Notes: generated by a model not told the origin, from the letters alone. A stretch of 46,542 nucleotides of DNA from an uncultured Bdellovibrionales bacterium (GCA_937927435.1 CALBDW010000050.1:1-46542), one strand, 5' to 3'; shown: positions 26,179 through 35,940, counted from the first letter of the stretch. Program-made: numbers and translations.

Positions 26179-28221
26179 ATGTCCCCGAGCCAAACGATAA
26201 AACGCCAGATTATCGCCACTGCAGCGCTCCCGTACGCCAACGGCCCGATTCACATCGGCCACTTGGTTGAGTACCTGCAAGCGGACTTTTGGACTCGGTT
26301 TCAAAAAATGCGGGGACATGAATGTGCCTATATCTGCGCCGACGATACTCACGGCACGCCGATCATGGTGAAAGCGCGCGAACTCGGCATCACCCCCGAA
26401 GAATTGATCGCACGCGCTCACGCCGAACACTTCAAAGACTTCAGCGATTTTGAAGTTCAGTTCGATCTTTATTCCTCAACGAATTCGCCTGAGAACAAAA
26501 CGCTATCGGAAGAGTTCTACGTCAAATTGCGCGACAAAGGGCATACGGAAATCCGGGACATTCAGCAGCTCTACTGCGAACACGACAAAATGTTCCTCCC
26601 GGACCGATTTGTGAAAGGAACGTGTCCCAATTGCGGAGCCGCGGACCAATACGGCGATTCGTGTGACAAATGTAGCGCGACCTACTCCCCTTCTGACTTG
26701 AAGGACGCAAAATGCGCGATTTGCGGTACGACGCCCGTCGAAAAAAGCAGCGCACACGTCTTCTTCAAGCTCAACGACTTTAAGGAATTCTTGCGCGAAT
26801 GGATGCCTCAACATGCGCCCCGCGAAGTTTCCGCAAAACTGCTTGAGTGGTTTAATGACGACTTGCGCGCCTGGGACATCTCGCGCGATGAGCCTTACTT
26901 CGGATTCGAGATCCCGGGCTTGAAAGGTAAATACTTCTACGTTTGGCTCGATGCCCCCATCGGCTATGTCGCGACCACGTGGCAGTGGGCTAAGAAAAAC
27001 GGCAAGAACTTCGACGAAATCTGGCGCGAAGACGCCGGCCCCCGCAAATACGAGATCTATCATTTCATCGGTAAGGACATCATTTACTTCCACTGCCTGT
27101 TCTGGCCGGCGATGCTCAAAGGCGCAAACTTCCGTCTCTACGACCAGGTCTTCGTCCACGGCTTTTTGACCGTAAACGGCGAAAAGATGTCGAAGTCGAA
27201 AGGCACGCTTGTGTCAGCGCGCGCTTACCTCAACCATCTGGATCCAATGTATCTGCGGTACTACTACGCCTCGAAGCTCACGAGCTCGCTCAACGACATC
27301 GATTTAAGTTCCGATGACTTTGCCAACCGCGTGAATTCGGACCTCGTGGGAAAAATCACGAACCTCGGCTCTCGCGGAGCACAAATGCTTAAGAAACGCA
27401 TCGATGGCCGTATGGGAATAATTCCCGAAGACGCTCGCGCCCTTATCAAGTTCGCGCAAGACAAGGCCGAATCGATCGCGGCTCATTACGAAAACCGCGA
27501 CTTCGCCCGTGCGATCGCCGAAATCCGTGAAATCGCCGATGAAGGCAATAAATACTTCGACGAAAAGGCGCCCTGGAACCTGATTAAGACGGACGTTGAA
27601 GCGACCCGCGGCGTTCTCACGGCGACTTTGAACGTTTTCCGGCTGCTCGCGATTTATCTCAAACCTGTTTTGCCTTCGTACGCGGATAAGGTGGCGGCTC
27701 TTCTAAACGAAAAGCCCTATATGTGGGAGGACGCTTCGCGCACACTCGAAAACCAGGAAATCGGCGAATATATGCATCTTGCTGTCCGTATGGATCCGGC
27801 GAAGTTCGAACTCGCGATTGAAGAATCGAAACCAAAAGCGCCGGAGAAGCCGGTTCAAGCCTCTTCCCCGGCGGCAAGCGGCGATCTCGCTCCTGAGATC
27901 ACGATCGACGAGTTCATGAAGGTCGATCTTCGCGTGGCGAAAATCGTGGCGGCGGAGGAAATCGCCGAGGCCGATAAACTCCTTCGCCTGAAAGTCGATC
28001 TCGGTGAATTGGGTGAACGGCAAATCATCGCCGGAATCAAATCCGCCTATAAACCGCAAGATCTGGTCGGACGCCTCACGGTCATCGTGGCGAACCTTAA
28101 GCCTCGCAAAATGAAGTTCGGTATGAGCGAGGGCATGGTGCTCGCGGCAGGGCCCGGCGGTAAAGACCTCTTCATTCTTTCGCCCGACTCGGGCGCTCAG
28201 CCCGGTCAGAAAGTGAAGTAA
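26179..28221 (+). CDS. metG: methionyl-tRNA synthetase with C-terminal tRNA-binding domain
   Basis: A 680-aa class I synthetase that charges tRNA-Met. HIGH is at residues 25-28 and KMSKS at 336-340. The connective domain carries two Cys knuckles (CPNC with CDKC, and a further CAIC), the two-knuckle zinc arrangement. Residues from about 574 form the EMAP/Trbp111-like tRNA-binding domain ([36 protein letters not shown]) that also mediates dimer formation. The start is ATG 26179 with GAGAGGAG just upstream. The next gene starts one base after its stop codon. Confidence 0.97.
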   Translation: MSPSQTIKRQIIATAALPYANGPIHIGHLVEYLQADFWTRFQKMRGHECAYICADDTHGTPIMVKARELGITPEELIARAHAEHFKDFSDFEVQFDLYSSTNSPENKTLSEEFYVKLRDKGHTEIRDIQQLYCEHDKMFLPDRFVKGTCPNCGAADQYGDSCDKCSATYSPSDLKDAKCAICGTTPVEKSSAHVFFKLNDFKEFLREWMPQHAPREVSAKLLEWFNDDLRAWDISRDEPYFGFEIPGLKGKYFYVWLDAPIGYVATTWQWAKKNGKNFDEIWREDAGPRKYEIYHFIGKDIIYFHCLFWPAMLKGANFRLYDQVFVHGFLTVNGEKMSKSKGTLVSARAYLNHLDPMYLRYYYASKLTSSLNDIDLSSDDFANRVNSDLVGKITNLGSRGAQMLKKRIDGRMGIIPEDARALIKFAQDKAESIAAHYENRDFARAIAEIREIADEGNKYFDEKAPWNLIKTDVEATRGVLTATLNVFRLLAIYLKPVLPSYADKVAALLNEKPYMWEDASRTLENQEIGEYMHLAVRMDPAKFELAIEESKPKAPEKPVQASSPAASGDLAPEITIDEFMKVDLRVAKIVAAEEIAEADKLLRLKVDLGELGERQIIAGIKSAYKPQDLVGRLTVIVANLKPRKMKFGMSEGMVLAAGPGGKDLFILSPDSGAQPGQKVK

Positions 28222-28222
28222 G

Positions 28223-29797
28223 TTGCTCACGCCGCGCGACGAAAAGCTCCTCCGCTCGATCCTCGAAATCGGCCGCCGGTTGGAGAGCCAGTGGCCGGTC
28301 ACAGAGGGCCCTTGCACATCCAGCGAGCTTCTGACTCAGCTTGACGAGCTGAAGGGGCTCATCGCGTCTGCAGCCGGGGCAGAGTCGCCCGATTTAGCAC
28401 GCCTTGCCTTTCACACGCGCAACCTAACTCCCGAAATGACCGCTCGGCATCTGGCGGCCATTTTGGTTCCCTTCGAGCGCCTAAGCGGACGCGCCCTTCG
28501 AGACGACGAATTTCTTGTCACGAGTGAAGACGCGCCCCTCGAACACGAACGCTCGGTCGCGCCCTTTGTCGTCGTGGCCGATAACCTCCGGTCGGCGTTC
28601 AACGTGGGAGCGATTTTCCGAACGGCTGAAGCATTCGGCGCCGAACGGGTGATCTTAAGCGGCTACACGCCGACACCCGAAAACGACAAGACAGCGCGCA
28701 CAAGCCTTGGAGCCGACCGCTCGATCGACTGGGAGGAGGCTCCGACTGCGCTTGCAGCGATCGAACAACTCAAAGCTCAAGGTTACAGTATCATCGCGCT
28801 TGAGACCTCCGCACGCGCGACGGACCTCGATGAATTCACGTGGCCCGAAAAACCCGCGCTCATTCTCGGAAACGAACGCTTCGGTCTCGACCACGACGTC
28901 TTAAAAGCCGCCGATCACCTGCTGCGCATTCCTCTTTACGGACGTAAGAACTCGCTTAATGTCGGAATCGCCTTTGGTATCGCCATCGCAGCTTGGCGGC
29001 GCGCCCGCGAAAAAAGAGCGCACATTCTTCGACCCATCGGGATTTTCCGAGCAAATGCGAGATACCCGTACGAAGCGAGACGCCAAGGCCGCGCAGACGA
29101 CTCCGGAGAAATCGGTGTCATCGAACTTTATGAAGGACAACTCTTCGAGCAAGCACTCGATGGGCTTGAGGGATTCGAGCGCGTTTGGATTCTCTATCGT
29201 TTCCATCACAACTCGCACTGGAAGCCCAAAGTTATGCCCCCGCGGGGGCCGCGGATTAAACGCGGCGTCTTCGCGACGCGCTCCCCTTACCGTCCTAACG
29301 GCTTGGGGATGAGCGCCGTTGAACTGGTCAGAGTCGAAGGCCGGAAAGTTTACGTCTGTGGCTTTGATCTTCTCGATGGGACCCCGGTTTACGATATCAA
29401 ACCCTATCTCCCCTACGCCGACGCCTTTCCCGGCGCGCGAGCCGGGTGGACGGAAGGGCTTGAAGCCGAAGCTTTTCAGGTGAACTTTTCCGAAACAGCC
29501 GAACGCCAGATCGAGTGGCTCGAAGCCCGCGGCGTCAATCAATTGCGCGGTTTCTTAAGAGCTCAATTGGAATTTGATCCGCTCGACGATGAGAGAAAAC
29601 GAGTGGTAAGACTTCAGGAAAACTTTCAGATCGCTTACAGGACCTGGCGAGCGGAGTTCGCCCTCGATGAAACCACCCGCACGCTCACGGTTCTTAAAAT
29701 ATCGTCGGGCTACTCGACCGCGGAACTCGAAAGCGCCGTAGACCGCTATCGGGACAAAAACCTTCACCGCGAGTTTAACTCTCAAATCTGGAGCTGA
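28223..29797 (+). CDS. fusion of SpoU/TrmH-type RNA methyltransferase and TrmO/TsaA tRNA methyltransferase
   Basis: A 524-aa protein. Residues about 110-260 are a SpoU (SPOUT) 2'-O-methyltransferase with motif 1 NLRSAFNVGAIFRTAEAFG, motif 2 LILGNERFGLD and motif 3 LYGRKNSLNVGIAFG. Residues about 265-420 are a TrmO/TsaA domain (RPIGIFRA, HHNSHWKPKVMPPRG, RGVFATRSPYRPNGLGMS, DGTPVYDIKPYLPY), which in E. coli methylates t6A37 of tRNA-Thr. The first 110 residues are helical; the last 100 continue the TrmO family C-terminus. The start is TTG one base after the metG stop, so translation is probably coupled. No frameshift or stop separates the halves. Its last 16 bases overlap the convergent Nudix gene. 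Confidence 0.85.
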   Translation: MLTPRDEKLLRSILEIGRRLESQWPVTEGPCTSSELLTQLDELKGLIASAAGAESPDLARLAFHTRNLTPEMTARHLAAILVPFERLSGRALRDDEFLVTSEDAPLEHERSVAPFVVVADNLRSAFNVGAIFRTAEAFGAERVILSGYTPTPENDKTARTSLGADRSIDWEEAPTALAAIEQLKAQGYSIIALETSARATDLDEFTWPEKPALILGNERFGLDHDVLKAADHLLRIPLYGRKNSLNVGIAFGIAIAAWRRAREKRAHILRPIGIFRANARYPYEARRQGRADDSGEIGVIELYEGQLFEQALDGLEGFERVWILYRFHHNSHWKPKVMPPRGPRIKRGVFATRSPYRPNGLGMSAVELVRVEGRKVYVCGFDLLDGTPVYDIKPYLPYADAFPGARAGWTEGLEAEAFQVNFSETAERQIEWLEARGVNQLRGFLRAQLEFDPLDDERKRVVRLQENFQIAYRTWRAEFALDETTRTLTVLKISSGYSTAELESAVDRYRDKNLHREFNSQIWS

Positions 29798-30213
29798 TCC
29801 CACTCTGCAACCAGCCTGCGCACGAGCGGAATATCGGCCGCAGCGTACTCATATGCCATGAGTTCATCTTTCCTCACCCAACGGATTTCGGCCACTTGGA
29901 GGGGACGCGCCTCCCTGTCCTTCACGCGGCAAAGATACGCAAGAAGAACAATTTGGACGGGCATTGCTCCCGCGTAAGCGTAGGCGGAATGATCGAAGTA
30001 CCTCTCAACGGAAATATCGAGATCGAGCTCTTCGCGAATCTCCCGGATGAGACAGTCTTCGGGACGTTCTCCGACCTCGACCTTTCCTCCGGGAAACTCC
30101 CATTTACCGGCTTCTACTTTCGCTGTGAGCGGGCGGCGTGCGATGAGAACACGGCCCTCCAAGCCGATCATCGCGGCCGTCACAAGAAGCGGCGGTCGAA
30201 TGGTATTTGTCAT
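29782..30213 (-). CDS. MutT-type Nudix hydrolase
   Basis: A 143-aa Nudix protein. The Nudix box is complete: GGKVEVGERPEDCLIREIREE followed by L-D. The FPGG context and the final WVRKDEL segment resemble MutT (8-oxo-dGTP diphosphatase), but substrate cannot be told from sequence. The ATG at 30213 has a weak ribosome-binding site (GGGCC). It starts 13 bases after the upstream secreted-protein gene stop and is likely co-transcribed with it. Codons further upstream overlap that gene and look non-coding. Confidence 0.88.
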   Translation of the reverse strand: MTNTIRPPLLVTAAMIGLEGRVLIARRPLTAKVEAGKWEFPGGKVEVGERPEDCLIREIREELDLDISVERYFDHSAYAYAGAMPVQIVLLAYLCRVKDREARPLQVAEIRWVRKDELMAYEYAAADIPLVRRLVAEWDQLQI

Positions 30214-30226
30214 AAAAACCGGCCCG

Positions 30227-30868
30227 TTAATTACAGAGATAGATCTGTTTTTCGATTTGTAACTTATTCGCCGCCCAGAGGATCTGTACAAGCGCCGACA
30301 TACGAGCCCGTTCCTCATCGACGACCGCTTCCGGGAAGCATTTATTCATGAGTTCCGCGAGAAACTCGATGCTCATCTGGTTTTCGGGAGCCCTTGTCAC
30401 GTAATCGTTCGCCATATACCGCAAAAGCCTGAGCGCTGCGGACTCTTCACGCGGATAAATGACGATGTCGCCCTTTAACCCCAGTCGTTCCATCCAACGC
30501 TCGTACTCAAGTTCAACATTCCGAGCGTCCCGGCGGATAAAAGCTTTGATATCGGCACAAACTTTCGGGCACGACTCTCCGACGCCAATTCTCGGCTCCC
30601 TGCCTGCTGGCTCACGGGGCCAGGTTGTTCTCGGAGCCGGTACCGGTGTAACAGGTTCCCTAACCGATCTTTCTCCGGATGTTTCAATGACAAGCTCATC
30701 GACAGCCGTCGGCGATTTGGAAATCGTCGAAAGGTCCACGGATCTTCCGTAGCGAGACGGAGACTCAGGAAGTTTCGAGACGGAGAGACTTTCCGACCCG
30801 CCTGCGTATGCCGGCAGCACCGTTCCCACGAAAGCGATCAAGCTGAAAAGCGTAAACCAGTGTCGCAT
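30227..30868 (-). CDS. secreted protein of unknown function
   Basis: A 213-aa protein with a signal peptide (MRHWFTLFSLIAFVG to PAYAG), a Ser/Pro-rich linker to about residue 95, and a helical C-terminal domain containing a close cysteine pair (SCPKVC), with two more cysteines later (NKCFPE, IYLCN). The linker-plus-Cys-domain design resembles the secreted protein at 25067-25855, although I see no clear sequence similarity. GGAGGAG lies 13 bases upstream of the ATG, which is further than ideal. The region to 31020 upstream contains an imperfect 10-base inverted repeat (30954-30963 with 30977-30986) and no supported gene. Confidence 0.7.
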   Translation of the reverse strand: MRHWFTLFSLIAFVGTVLPAYAGGSESLSVSKLPESPSRYGRSVDLSTISKSPTAVDELVIETSGERSVREPVTPVPAPRTTWPREPAGREPRIGVGESCPKVCADIKAFIRRDARNVELEYERWMERLGLKGDIVIYPREESAALRLLRYMANDYVTRAPENQMSIEFLAELMNKCFPEAVVDEERARMSALVQILWAANKLQIEKQIYLCN

Positions 30869-31020
30869 AAGTACGATATAACTCCTCCGTGCTTATGCCA
30901 AAAGCCGTGGCTAAAGCCAAGAGCTCGGGAGCGAAACCGCCCCGAATACGCTTCTTGTTCACCAATGTTCAAAAAGGGTGACCAAGAACGTCGCAGGCCT
31001 AGGAACCGATCTGGCCCGGC

Positions 31021-31610
31021 TTATGGGTTGTAGACACAGCGGAAGCCATAGTGGTCGGACTCAGTCGCCGCCGCCTCCGCCAGATTCGCGCAAAACAGTC
31101 CCGCACATTGACTACTGTTCCACTTTCCGCTCCGAAGCATGCCCCCCCTGCGAACCTCCATTCAGTCGGCCGATTCCCTTGGCCGCCGTCCATGTGGCAT
31201 CAGACGGACCGAATACCTTTCGAACCGTTGCACTGACCGTGCTGTATTGACGCCAACCTGGTTCAACCGTCCCGCCCGGACTGAGACTAGCCGGATCGTC
31301 GTAAGCCCACTCCCCAACATTACCCGAAAAATCCCAAATCACATGATCCGTAAACGGAACGTACGTTCTCGACTAACACCTGTGAGTGAGACTTCGACAC
31401 GAACGACGACCATTCGCTGGCGGTGTTGAGCGGCACAAAGATCGTGCGCCCGGACGCGTGATAACTCGAGACCATCTTTTTGATCCCGTGCTTGTCGATT
31501 ATCACGCTGTCACGATAATCGACTAGATATCCCGTGGAGCCTACCGGACCAGATACAGCAAACGCGTGGGCGGATAAGAAGAGGACAACCATGATAGGAA
31601 AGATGTTCAT
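31021..31610 (-). pseudogene. frameshifted SUMF1/formylglycine-generating-enzyme-like protein
   Basis: Three overlapping frames read as one broken gene. Frame one (31610 to about 31373) starts with GGAGG five bases before the ATG and a signal peptide (MNIFPIMVVLFLSAHAFA). Frame two (about 31373-31150) contains VIWDFSGNVGEWAYDD, typical of FGE-sulfatase domains. Frame three (about 31148-31021) ends in DHYGFRCVYNP, the classic end of that domain. The second break falls on a G7 run (plus-strand C7 at 31142-31148); with six Gs frames two and three join. The first break lies between about 31340 and 31373. The central part of a normal FGE domain is missing, so this is a degenerate or deleted copy unless the shifts are assembly errors. 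Confidence 0.75.
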
Positions 31611-32019
31611 CTCGACCTCCACACATCCCTTTCACGGGTATCAAGTCGAGATAACCTAAGGCGGACCCACGCGAACTTAGTGGTTACTCTCGATAGCAAC
31701 CATTACCCGATCGAGCCAATCTCCTTGCATCTTTAATTTTAGCTCAGCTTTATTTATACCTCTCACCCAATCTGCTCTTTTCGGGTTATTGGGCCAATTT
31801 GAGATTTTGATGCCAGTTAATAGATCATAAACTGTTTCAATCTATAACGCTGAAAAATGATCCAACGTCGGACGAAGATCGCGCCCTGAAGTACAATGCA
31901 GAAACGCGCGCAACGAGTGCATTCATCCAGCCAGGTACGTTTCGAAGAACCGTCTCGGCTTCTGAACGCGAATCGGGATTTCCGACTCGCGTTCGTCCAC
32001 CCAGACCGGCTAACGGATT
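31611..32019. other. AT-rich intergenic region between proS and the FGE-like gene
   Basis: 409 bases without a supported gene. The stretch about 31725-31860 is clearly poorer in GC than its surroundings. On the minus strand the region should contain the proS terminator (see 31964-31994) and the promoter of the FGE-like gene. A short open frame on the minus strand (31817-32023) has no recognisable product and no ribosome-binding site. Confidence 0.5.
31964..31994 (-). terminator. strong hairpin downstream of proS
   Basis: A 13-base stem (31964-31976 with 31982-31994) with a five-base loop. On the minus-strand transcript all positions pair, one as G-U. It begins 26 bases after the proS stop. 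No clear T-tract follows, so it may be a 3'-end stabiliser or an atypical terminator. Confidence 0.5.
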
Positions 32020-33516
32020 TCAATAAGCTTTCGCGAAAATCACGCGGGTGTCAGTTTCTTCTCCGGTGAAGATACACCTTCCTTTTTCGCGTGGGAAACC
32101 GAGCGGAATACAGCGCGGAGTGACCTTGAGTTTCGGGAGAATCTCATGGCCGATCGCTTTCGGCGACCAGTGAGCCACGGCGAAACCGCCTCCTTCGTCG
32201 GCGAAGAACTCCTCGAACTCTTTCAGAGAGTTCACGTGCTTCGTATTCTCGTCACGGAACTTCTTCGCGCGCTCGAACAGGTTATCTTGGATTTCTTCGA
32301 GGGTTTTTCCGATCTCAGCAACAAATTGAGCACGCGGAACCGACGCCTTCTCGCGCGGCCCCTTATCGCGACGACCGAAGAAAACTTCGCCTTTGGCGAT
32401 ATCGCGGGGACCGATCTCAACACGAACCGGAATACCTTGCTTGATCGCCATCCACGCCTTTTCACCGCCACGGATATCGCGGTCATCGATCTTCACGCGG
32501 ACAGGCTCGCCGTTATAGCTTTGCGCGCGCAACTCCTTCTCGAGCGAGCGAACGTATTCCATCACCTGAACACGCTCGTCGTCATTCCGGTAAATCGGCA
32601 GCAGGATCACATGAACGGCGGCAAGCTTCGGCGGAAGAACGAGACCGTTATCATCACCATGAGTCATAATGAGGCCGCCGATCAGGCGCGTGGAGACACC
32701 CCACGAAGTCGTATACGCGAACTGCTCGACCCCTTCCTTATTGAGGAACTTGATGTTCGACGCTTTCGCGAAGTTCTGGCCGAGGAAGTGCGACGTTCCC
32801 GCCTGCAGGGCCTTCCGGTCCTGCATCATCGCCTCGATCGTGTACGTGTCGACGGCTCCCGGGAAACGTTCGTCGGGCGTTTTCTGTCCTTTGATCACCG
32901 GCATCGCCATATAGTTCTGAGCGAAGTCCTCATAGACATCGAGCATGCGCAGTGTTTCCTCGACAGCCTCCTCGGCGGTTGCATGAACCGTGTGACCTTC
33001 CTGCCAAAGGAATTCAGCCGTGCGCAGGAAAATCCTCGTGCGCATCTCCCAGCGCATGACGTTCGCCCATTGGTTCATCAGGATCGGAAGATCGCGGTAC
33101 GACTGCACCCACTTCGCATACATGTGGCCGATGATCGTTTCCGATGTCGGGCGGATGATATGAGGTTCCTCAAGCTGGCTTTCCGGATCGGGCCGGAGCT
33201 TGCCGTCAGGGCCCGCCTTCAAACGGTGATGCGTAACAACCGCGCATTCCTTCGCGAACCCTTCGACGTGCTCGGCTTCTTTTTCAAGAAAGCTTAAAGG
33301 AATGAGCAGCGGAAAGTAGGCGTTCACGTGGCCCGTCGCTTTGAACATTCCGTCGAGCACCCGCTGCATGTTTTCCCAAAGCGCGTATCCCCATGGTTTG
33401 ATCACCATGCAGCCGCGTACGGGGGAATTCTCAGCCAAGTCGGCTGCCTTAATGATTTCCTGATACCATTCCGGATAATTCTCGGCCCGGGTCGGGCTAA
33501 TCGCGTTCTCTGCCAT
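32020..33516 (-). CDS. proS: prolyl-tRNA synthetase, type 3
   Basis: A 498-aa class II synthetase of the short archaeal/eukaryote-like type, without the bacterial editing insertion. Motif segments include RPTSETIIGHMYAKW, NQWANVMRWEMRTR, RTAEFLWQEGHT and the motif 3 GLIMTHGDDNGLVLPP. The C-terminal zinc-type region is present (CIPLGF, CIFTGEE) and the protein ends in Tyr, a hallmark of this class. The ATG at 33516 has CAGGT eight bases upstream. The gene stands between the kinase pair and the FGE-like gene; co-transcription with the kinase is possible across 118 bases. Type-3 ProS in bacteria is lineage-restricted. Confidence 0.96.
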   Translation of the reverse strand: MAENAISPTRAENYPEWYQEIIKAADLAENSPVRGCMVIKPWGYALWENMQRVLDGMFKATGHVNAYFPLLIPLSFLEKEAEHVEGFAKECAVVTHHRLKAGPDGKLRPDPESQLEEPHIIRPTSETIIGHMYAKWVQSYRDLPILMNQWANVMRWEMRTRIFLRTAEFLWQEGHTVHATAEEAVEETLRMLDVYEDFAQNYMAMPVIKGQKTPDERFPGAVDTYTIEAMMQDRKALQAGTSHFLGQNFAKASNIKFLNKEGVEQFAYTTSWGVSTRLIGGLIMTHGDDNGLVLPPKLAAVHVILLPIYRNDDERVQVMEYVRSLEKELRAQSYNGEPVRVKIDDRDIRGGEKAWMAIKQGIPVRVEIGPRDIAKGEVFFGRRDKGPREKASVPRAQFVAEIGKTLEEIQDNLFERAKKFRDENTKHVNSLKEFEEFFADEGGGFAVAHWSPKAIGHEILPKLKVTPRCIPLGFPREKGRCIFTGEETDTRVIFAKAY

Positions 33517-33634
33517 GGGTTTACCTGTTCAAATGACGTTTATGCTCCAATTCTGCTTCCTTTTTTAGGTCGAGGGCAAAAAAAGCTCAACCTTCCTCTT
33601 TTGTCCGGTCGACGTCGGCGCACAGTGACAACGC

Positions 33635-33850
33635 TTAACGTCCGAAATCGGGATCGAAAAAATCGCGCTTCTTGAGTTCTTCGGCGCGCTCATCGATCAG
33701 AAGGGCGATCTCTCGTATTTCCTCGTCACTCAACCGGTCGGCGTCTTCAGCACGAAGCTTACGGCCCGCAACGATCGATACGTAAGACCAGGCATCGCGG
33801 ATAAACTGACGGTACTCAGCTAACTCAAACTTGGGCTTCGCTTTACTCAT
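33635..33850 (-). CDS. small protein coupled to the hybrid histidine kinase
   Basis: A 71-aa charged, helical protein with no membrane segment and no recognised domain (WSYVSIVAGRKL, then LSDEEIREIALLIDERAEEL). Its ATG overlaps the kinase TAA stop by one base (TAATG), so it is almost certainly translated by re-initiation after the kinase. That makes an accessory role in the same signalling pathway plausible, but nothing in its sequence shows one. Confidence 0.7.
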   Translation of the reverse strand: MSKAKPKFELAEYRQFIRDAWSYVSIVAGRKLRAEDADRLSDEEIREIALLIDERAEELKKRDFFDPDFGR

Positions 33851-35940
33851 TAGTGGATCTGGGGTTGGGGTGAAAGGTCCTTGCTTCTTGGATTCGCTCC
33901 GGGGGCATACCGGCGCAAGGTCTCGATAAGCGCTTTACGATTGATGGGTTTAACCAAATGATCGTCGAATCCGGCTTCAAGACATTGCTCCCGGTCACTC
34001 TTCATTGCATGAGCCGTCAAGGCGACAATAGGCCCCTGGTATCCTTCACGCCGTAAGAGCCGAACAGCTTCAAAACCGTCCATCCGCGGCATTTGGATGT
34101 CCATCAACACCAGATCGTATTTCCCCGAAAGCGCCGACATGACACCTTCGAGACCGTTGTCGACGCAATCGACCCGGGCCCCGGCCGCCTTAATGAACCG
34201 ACTGACAAGAACCCGATTATCGGGAGCGTCTTCGACGAGCAGGACGTGGATGTCGATCGGATCCGTCCAAGCCGTCGCCCCGTGAACAACACGGTGATCA
34301 GCCCCCGACGCGAGGATATTGACCTCGGTTCTCATGCCAATTTCAGAAAGCTCGTCCCGCGAACCAATGTCAACGGTAAACGCGAAAATTGAACCTTTGC
34401 CCGGTTCGCTCCACTTCAAGTGAAGATCACCGCCTAATGCTCTGGCCAATCGCTGCGAAAGGACAAGACCTAAACCCGTGCCGCCATAAACCCGCGCGGT
34501 CGACGTATCCGCCTGAAGGAAGGGTTGGAAAAGCCGTTTTCTTTGCTCCTTGGTGATACCCGGTCCGGTATCATGAACCACGAACTCGAGAGCTGAACGA
34601 TCGGATGTTCCGGGCTTCGGGAACGAGCGTACGCGGACCTCGACTTTACCGCGCGCGGTGAACTTGATCGCGTTGCCGATGATATTGAGAAGGATCTGCC
34701 GGAGCCGGGTCGGATCCGTGAGGACCAGCATCGGCAAGGGGCCTTGCGATTTTACCGAAAGTTCCAACCCTTTTTCTTGAGCTTGCAGGCTGAGTAAAGC
34801 AGTGACCTCATCCAAAAGCTCAAGAGGGTTAAACGGGATCCGTTCGATTTCAAGCCTGTCCGATTCGATTTTCGACAAATCCAAAATATCGTTGATAACG
34901 CGGGAAAGAACTTCGCCGTTTCGCAGAATCGTCGAAACACAGTTCAGCCGGTCGCTCGGAGTCAATTCCTGGTCCTGCATGAGTTCCGCGAATCCCAAAA
35001 TCGCCCCGAGCGGGGTCCGAATTTCATGACTCATATTAGCAAGGAAACGCGACTTGGCCTCATTCGCCGCTTCTGCGGCCTGCTTGGCCTTGTCCGCCGC
35101 CTCCTTGGCCTCTCGAAGGCGCGCTTCCGCTTCTAAAATCGACGTAACATCGTTTGCCGCGATCAAAGCCACCGGCCGGCCGTCGAAATCCAAGTCGCTG
35201 ATATAGGTCACAGCATTAATGATTTCTCCTGACCTTCTCCTGTGACGGATGGAGAGCTCGCTGCTGCTTGCTGCGCGACTGTCGGCCGAATGGACTTCGT
35301 TCAAGTGCCCGCGCAAACTTTCGGCATCATCACGGAAACAAAGATCGACGATCGACAGGTTCAAAAATTCATCACGCGTATATCCATAGTGCCGCACAGC
35401 CGCATCATTCACTTCAACGATTTTGAGCGTTCTCCGGTCGATAATCCACTTCGGCAGTGGACTTGCGGAAAAGACCAGTCGGTACTTACGCTCCGACACG
35501 CGCAAACTCTCCGCGATCCGCTGGCTTTCCGCAAGAAGCGCGCGGTACTTTTCCTCGCTCCTCTCCGCCCGTTCCTTCGCGAGGCGTTCTTCGCGGACGG
35601 CATCTTTCACGATCCAAAAAAGCGCGCTGATAAAGACTCCATTGACAGACACCAACCCCAAACGCGCGAAATCCCGCAGGTCGCCGTCCCCGAAGATCTG
35701 CAAGTCATTGAGCAGAAAAACGTCGAAAACAACGGTCAGGAAGGTCGCGAGCATCCCCCCCTTAAAACCGGACCACCACGCACTCACGACGATCGCAGAA
35801 TAGAAAAAGAGCATCCGCGTCTCGAAATCGAAAGAGACGTCGAAAGTCACGCGTAAGACGTAGGCGCACAAACAGGCGATGACAGGAAGCCCGATTTCGG
35901 ATTTGTCGGATTTGAGTTTGTGCTTGATCTGCCTGAACAC
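33850..35940 (-). CDS. hybrid sensor histidine kinase (membrane, PAS, HisKA, HATPase, receiver)
   Basis: A 696-aa protein. Residues about 15-115 hold four membrane segments resembling the KdpD-type DUF4118 module. A short coiled coil leads to a PAS domain (about 145-270). HisKA follows with H305 in MSHEIRTPLG, then HATPase with the N box (NIIGNAIKF), G1 (DTGPGI) and G2 (GGTGLGLVLS). The C-terminal receiver has its acceptor D614 in LMDIQMP. No HPt domain is seen, so an external phosphotransfer partner is expected. The start is GTG 35940 after GGGGAG. The signal is unknown. The downstream 71-aa gene overlaps the stop codon. Confidence 0.93.
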   Translation of the reverse strand: MFRQIKHKLKSDKSEIGLPVIACLCAYVLRVTFDVSFDFETRMLFFYSAIVVSAWWSGFKGGMLATFLTVVFDVFLLNDLQIFGDGDLRDFARLGLVSVNGVFISALFWIVKDAVREERLAKERAERSEEKYRALLAESQRIAESLRVSERKYRLVFSASPLPKWIIDRRTLKIVEVNDAAVRHYGYTRDEFLNLSIVDLCFRDDAESLRGHLNEVHSADSRAASSSELSIRHRRRSGEIINAVTYISDLDFDGRPVALIAANDVTSILEAEARLREAKEAADKAKQAAEAANEAKSRFLANMSHEIRTPLGAILGFAELMQDQELTPSDRLNCVSTILRNGEVLSRVINDILDLSKIESDRLEIERIPFNPLELLDEVTALLSLQAQEKGLELSVKSQGPLPMLVLTDPTRLRQILLNIIGNAIKFTARGKVEVRVRSFPKPGTSDRSALEFVVHDTGPGITKEQRKRLFQPFLQADTSTARVYGGTGLGLVLSQRLARALGGDLHLKWSEPGKGSIFAFTVDIGSRDELSEIGMRTEVNILASGADHRVVHGATAWTDPIDIHVLLVEDAPDNRVLVSRFIKAAGARVDCVDNGLEGVMSALSGKYDLVLMDIQMPRMDGFEAVRLLRREGYQGPIVALTAHAMKSDREQCLEAGFDDHLVKPINRKALIETLRRYAPGANPRSKDLSPQPQIH

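Noticed and set aside
30765..30965. 66-aa minus-strand frame overlapping the secreted-protein start
   Set aside because: It begins at a TTG without a ribosome-binding site, overlaps the signal peptide region of a better-supported gene and has no recognisable domain.
32146..33297. 383-aa plus-strand open frame inside proS
   Set aside because: It is antisense to the well-supported prolyl-tRNA synthetase and resembles no protein.
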